Assembly (NCBI RefSeq): GCF_963675165.1
Contig: NC_087385.1
Coordinates: 1,364,501-1,428,500 of the forward strand
Source: Halichondria panicea
Taxonomy: Eukaryota > Porifera > Demospongiae > Suberitida > Halichondriidae
Length of the DNA: 64,000 nt
Direction of reading: 5' to 3'
The notes beneath the pieces were generated by a model. The model saw only the letters and a program-made list of their open reading frames with translations, searched no databases and was not told the origin of the DNA. The translations under genes and the position numbers were made by a program. Numbering within the stretch: position 1 is the first letter of the stretch; each line of letters opens with the position of its first letter. Positions 62,502 through 64,000 of this stretch are shown here, piece after piece.

Positions 62502-63271
62502 TCACTTTCCACAGATTGGTTTTGAGGGTCCAGTTCCACCATTGGTTCTCCATGTTAGGATAGCAAACACAACTTGAGCAATACACATTCCAGAGGATAT
62601 GTACGCAAATATCTGTGGCAATGAAACATCACTTAGATCGTATAATTATAGCATTTCACACGTTTGATTTACTCACCGAAGCCACGCCAAGAAGTATATT
62701 GCCACCGGTTGCTGCGAAGGCAGTGTTGACAATAGCTGATAAAAGCCACAGCAATGCATACATTCCAACAATGACTGCGTCCTGAATGCATGTAATTAAT
62801 ACATAGATTCACACCAATCAAAGAATCTCCACTTACAGCGATTCGGTTCATGTAAAAATTGGGCACAAATGTCTCCAGAATGAATGTGATGAGCACATAA
62901 AGAATGTAACCAATGCCAACGAAATAGTACCATCCACTGGGTCCAAAATAGAGGGCAACAGAAGTTACAATTATTCCAACAACTGCAAATATCTGCTCGT
63001 GTGGTGTACGTGTGTGAAAGTGTGTTTAGATGTAACAGTATCAGCACTAGTATTAAACATTCCCTTTGATATGTATGATACCTACAATTGTGATCAGTTT
63101 CAGAATTCCCTCGATACTCCTGAGATACCGAGTATCGACAACGGAGGAACAAGACTGACTTGTCTGGGGGCTAGCAGGTCCCTCCCCACCTGTCTCACCA
63201 TCTCCCTCCTCCCCTCCCACAGTACCGTAGTCCTGATCAGCTGTGCTCAACTTCTGCTTATCCTCTGCCAT
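62502..63271 (-). CDS. four-transmembrane MARVEL-domain protein
   Basis: Exons, transcription order: 63271-63086, 62992-62837, 62781-62677, 62612-62502, every intron in phase 0, 185 residues. The cytosolic N-terminus is acidic and Gly-rich. The MARVEL domain starts at RYLRSIEGILKLITI and has four hydrophobic helices, the first IFAVVGIIVTSVALYFG and the last GMCIAQVVFAILTW. MARVEL proteins (CMTM, plasmolipin, MAL families) act in membrane apposition and vesicle traffic; the subfamily cannot be fixed by eye. A broken copy follows FMO-D and a related gene follows upstream at 63708. Confidence 0.85.
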
Positions 63272-63707
63272 TGTTAAGATTACAGCTAGTATCTATACAC
63301 CATTGGTACAGTATAATTATACTAGCTGAAGTCTAGCTTCCAGGCAGTTGGTTATGGAAGCATCACAAGTTTTAACCAGCACACTGGCATGACCATATAT
63401 GGATTACACACTCATTAACTTTTAGTGCATGCATGCATGACAAATTGGTATTCCGGACGCGTCCTACACAAACATCACCGACAATAGAGGAGGAGGTACC
63501 ATTAGTGCACATGCATGCATAACAAATTAATTCAATGGTATTCCGAAAGCGTGGCACACAAACATTACTGACAATAGAGGAGGAGGTACCATTAGTGGGT
63601 TGTCATGACAAATTAATTCAATGGTATTCCGAAAGCGTGGCACACAAACATTACTGACAATAGAGGAGAAGGTACAGCGTAACACAAACTAGTGAGATCT
63701 ACATGTG
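63272..63707. repeat. intergenic region with three ~85-bp tandem repeats
   Basis: Copies begin at 63440, 63522 and 63608 and end about 63674. Each has ACAAATT(AATTCA)ATGGTATTCCG, then CACAAACAT and GACAATAGAGGAGG(A)GGTAC. The second and third are almost identical; the first lacks AATTCA and is more diverged. They lie upstream of the MARVEL gene and downstream of its paralogue. Confidence 0.85.
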
Positions 63708-63854
63708 TCATTGTTCATTTCTTGCAATTATGTTGCCTTTTGGTCCTATTATAGGTTTTGATGGTGCCCAGCCTTGACCGTTGTTCAGTCTGTAGGTCTG
63801 AATGGCGAACACAGTTCCAGCCACACACAGCCCACAACAGGCAACAGAGAATAT
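63708..63854 (-). CDS. second MARVEL-type gene, last exon only
   Basis: 49-codon terminal exon after an AG acceptor, reading IFSVACCGLCVAGTVFAIQT, then YRLNNGQGWAPSKPIIGPKG and ending at TGA. It aligns with the last exon of the neighbouring MARVEL gene (IFAYISSGMCIAQVVFAILT) in helix, splice phase and the GxxPSKPI tail. The earlier exons must lie beyond the right edge of the window; 63855-64000 shows none. Confidence 0.75.
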   Translation of the reverse strand: MFSVACCGLCVAGTVFAIQTYRLNNGQGWAPSKPIIGPKGNIIARNEQ

Positions 63855-64000
63855 CTGCACCAAGAAAAAAGAGAGAAAAGTCAACACAGAATCATTAATT
63901 AAAAAACAAACATTGGGAAGATCAATCCCCTTTGGTTGAAACAAACATTATACCATTTCTTTATGGAGCTTAGGTACTAGTTTTCATACATGAGTACATC

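Overview
The window is intron-rich nuclear DNA of an animal. It has spliced genes with GT-AG introns, a PAR6 polarity gene, a metazoan-type NAGPA with EGF modules, ADP-dependent glucokinase and a 34-exon MROH1. Short intergenic distances, many small inverted-repeat elements and invertebrate/plant-like FMO genes suggest an early-branching invertebrate. A sponge is my best guess, but that is inference: no rRNA, mitochondrial or species-diagnostic sequence is present.

Layout. 1-5043: three tandem alpha-tubulin genes (the first cut by the window edge), each later copy with a 5'UTR intron and a shared upstream block. 5578-7658 (-): PAR6. 7893-25955 (+): MROH1, 34 exons, whose introns hold CA tracts, a fold-back minisatellite and several MITE-like elements. 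26922-31544 (-): NAGPA, with a 1.3-kb CA-rich compound repeat in one intron. 31662-33485 (+): ADPGK. 33663-34338 (-): POLE4. 34563-42107 (+): PAPSS. 42776-47846 (+): SENP-type SUMO protease. 48079-48979 (+): alpha-carbonic anhydrase. 49189-50315 (+): TMEM19. 50592-62371: five flavin monooxygenase (FMO) genes (two -, three +), plus pseudogene fragments of FMO, MARVEL and RecQ genes. 62502-63271 (-): a MARVEL-domain gene. 63708-63854 (-): the last exon of a second one.

Gene pairs. Four head-to-head pairs have start codons 117-234 bp apart: PAR6/MROH1, NAGPA/ADPGK, POLE4/PAPSS and FMO-B/FMO-C. Each gap is a likely bidirectional promoter. The genes are mostly unrelated housekeeping functions: cytoskeleton, polarity, lysosome fission, lysosomal enzyme targeting, glycolysis, replication, sulfation, deSUMOylation and CO2 hydration. 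No single pathway joins them. The FMO-MARVEL end is different: it is a young array shaped by inverted and direct segmental duplication and gene conversion.

Most unusual observations: a 56-bp perfect palindrome with a telomere-repeat core and a 7-bp target-site duplication at 3344-3399; two further hairpins with the same CATAGAT...ATCTATG ends, also in 5' flanks of genes; mosaic gene conversion in the alpha-tubulin and FMO arrays; and several MITE families with visible target duplications. Gene models were spliced by eye. In every complete spliced gene the exons join in frame, except MROH1 (2-bp insertion in exon 10) and FMO-D (4-bp insertion in exon 3).
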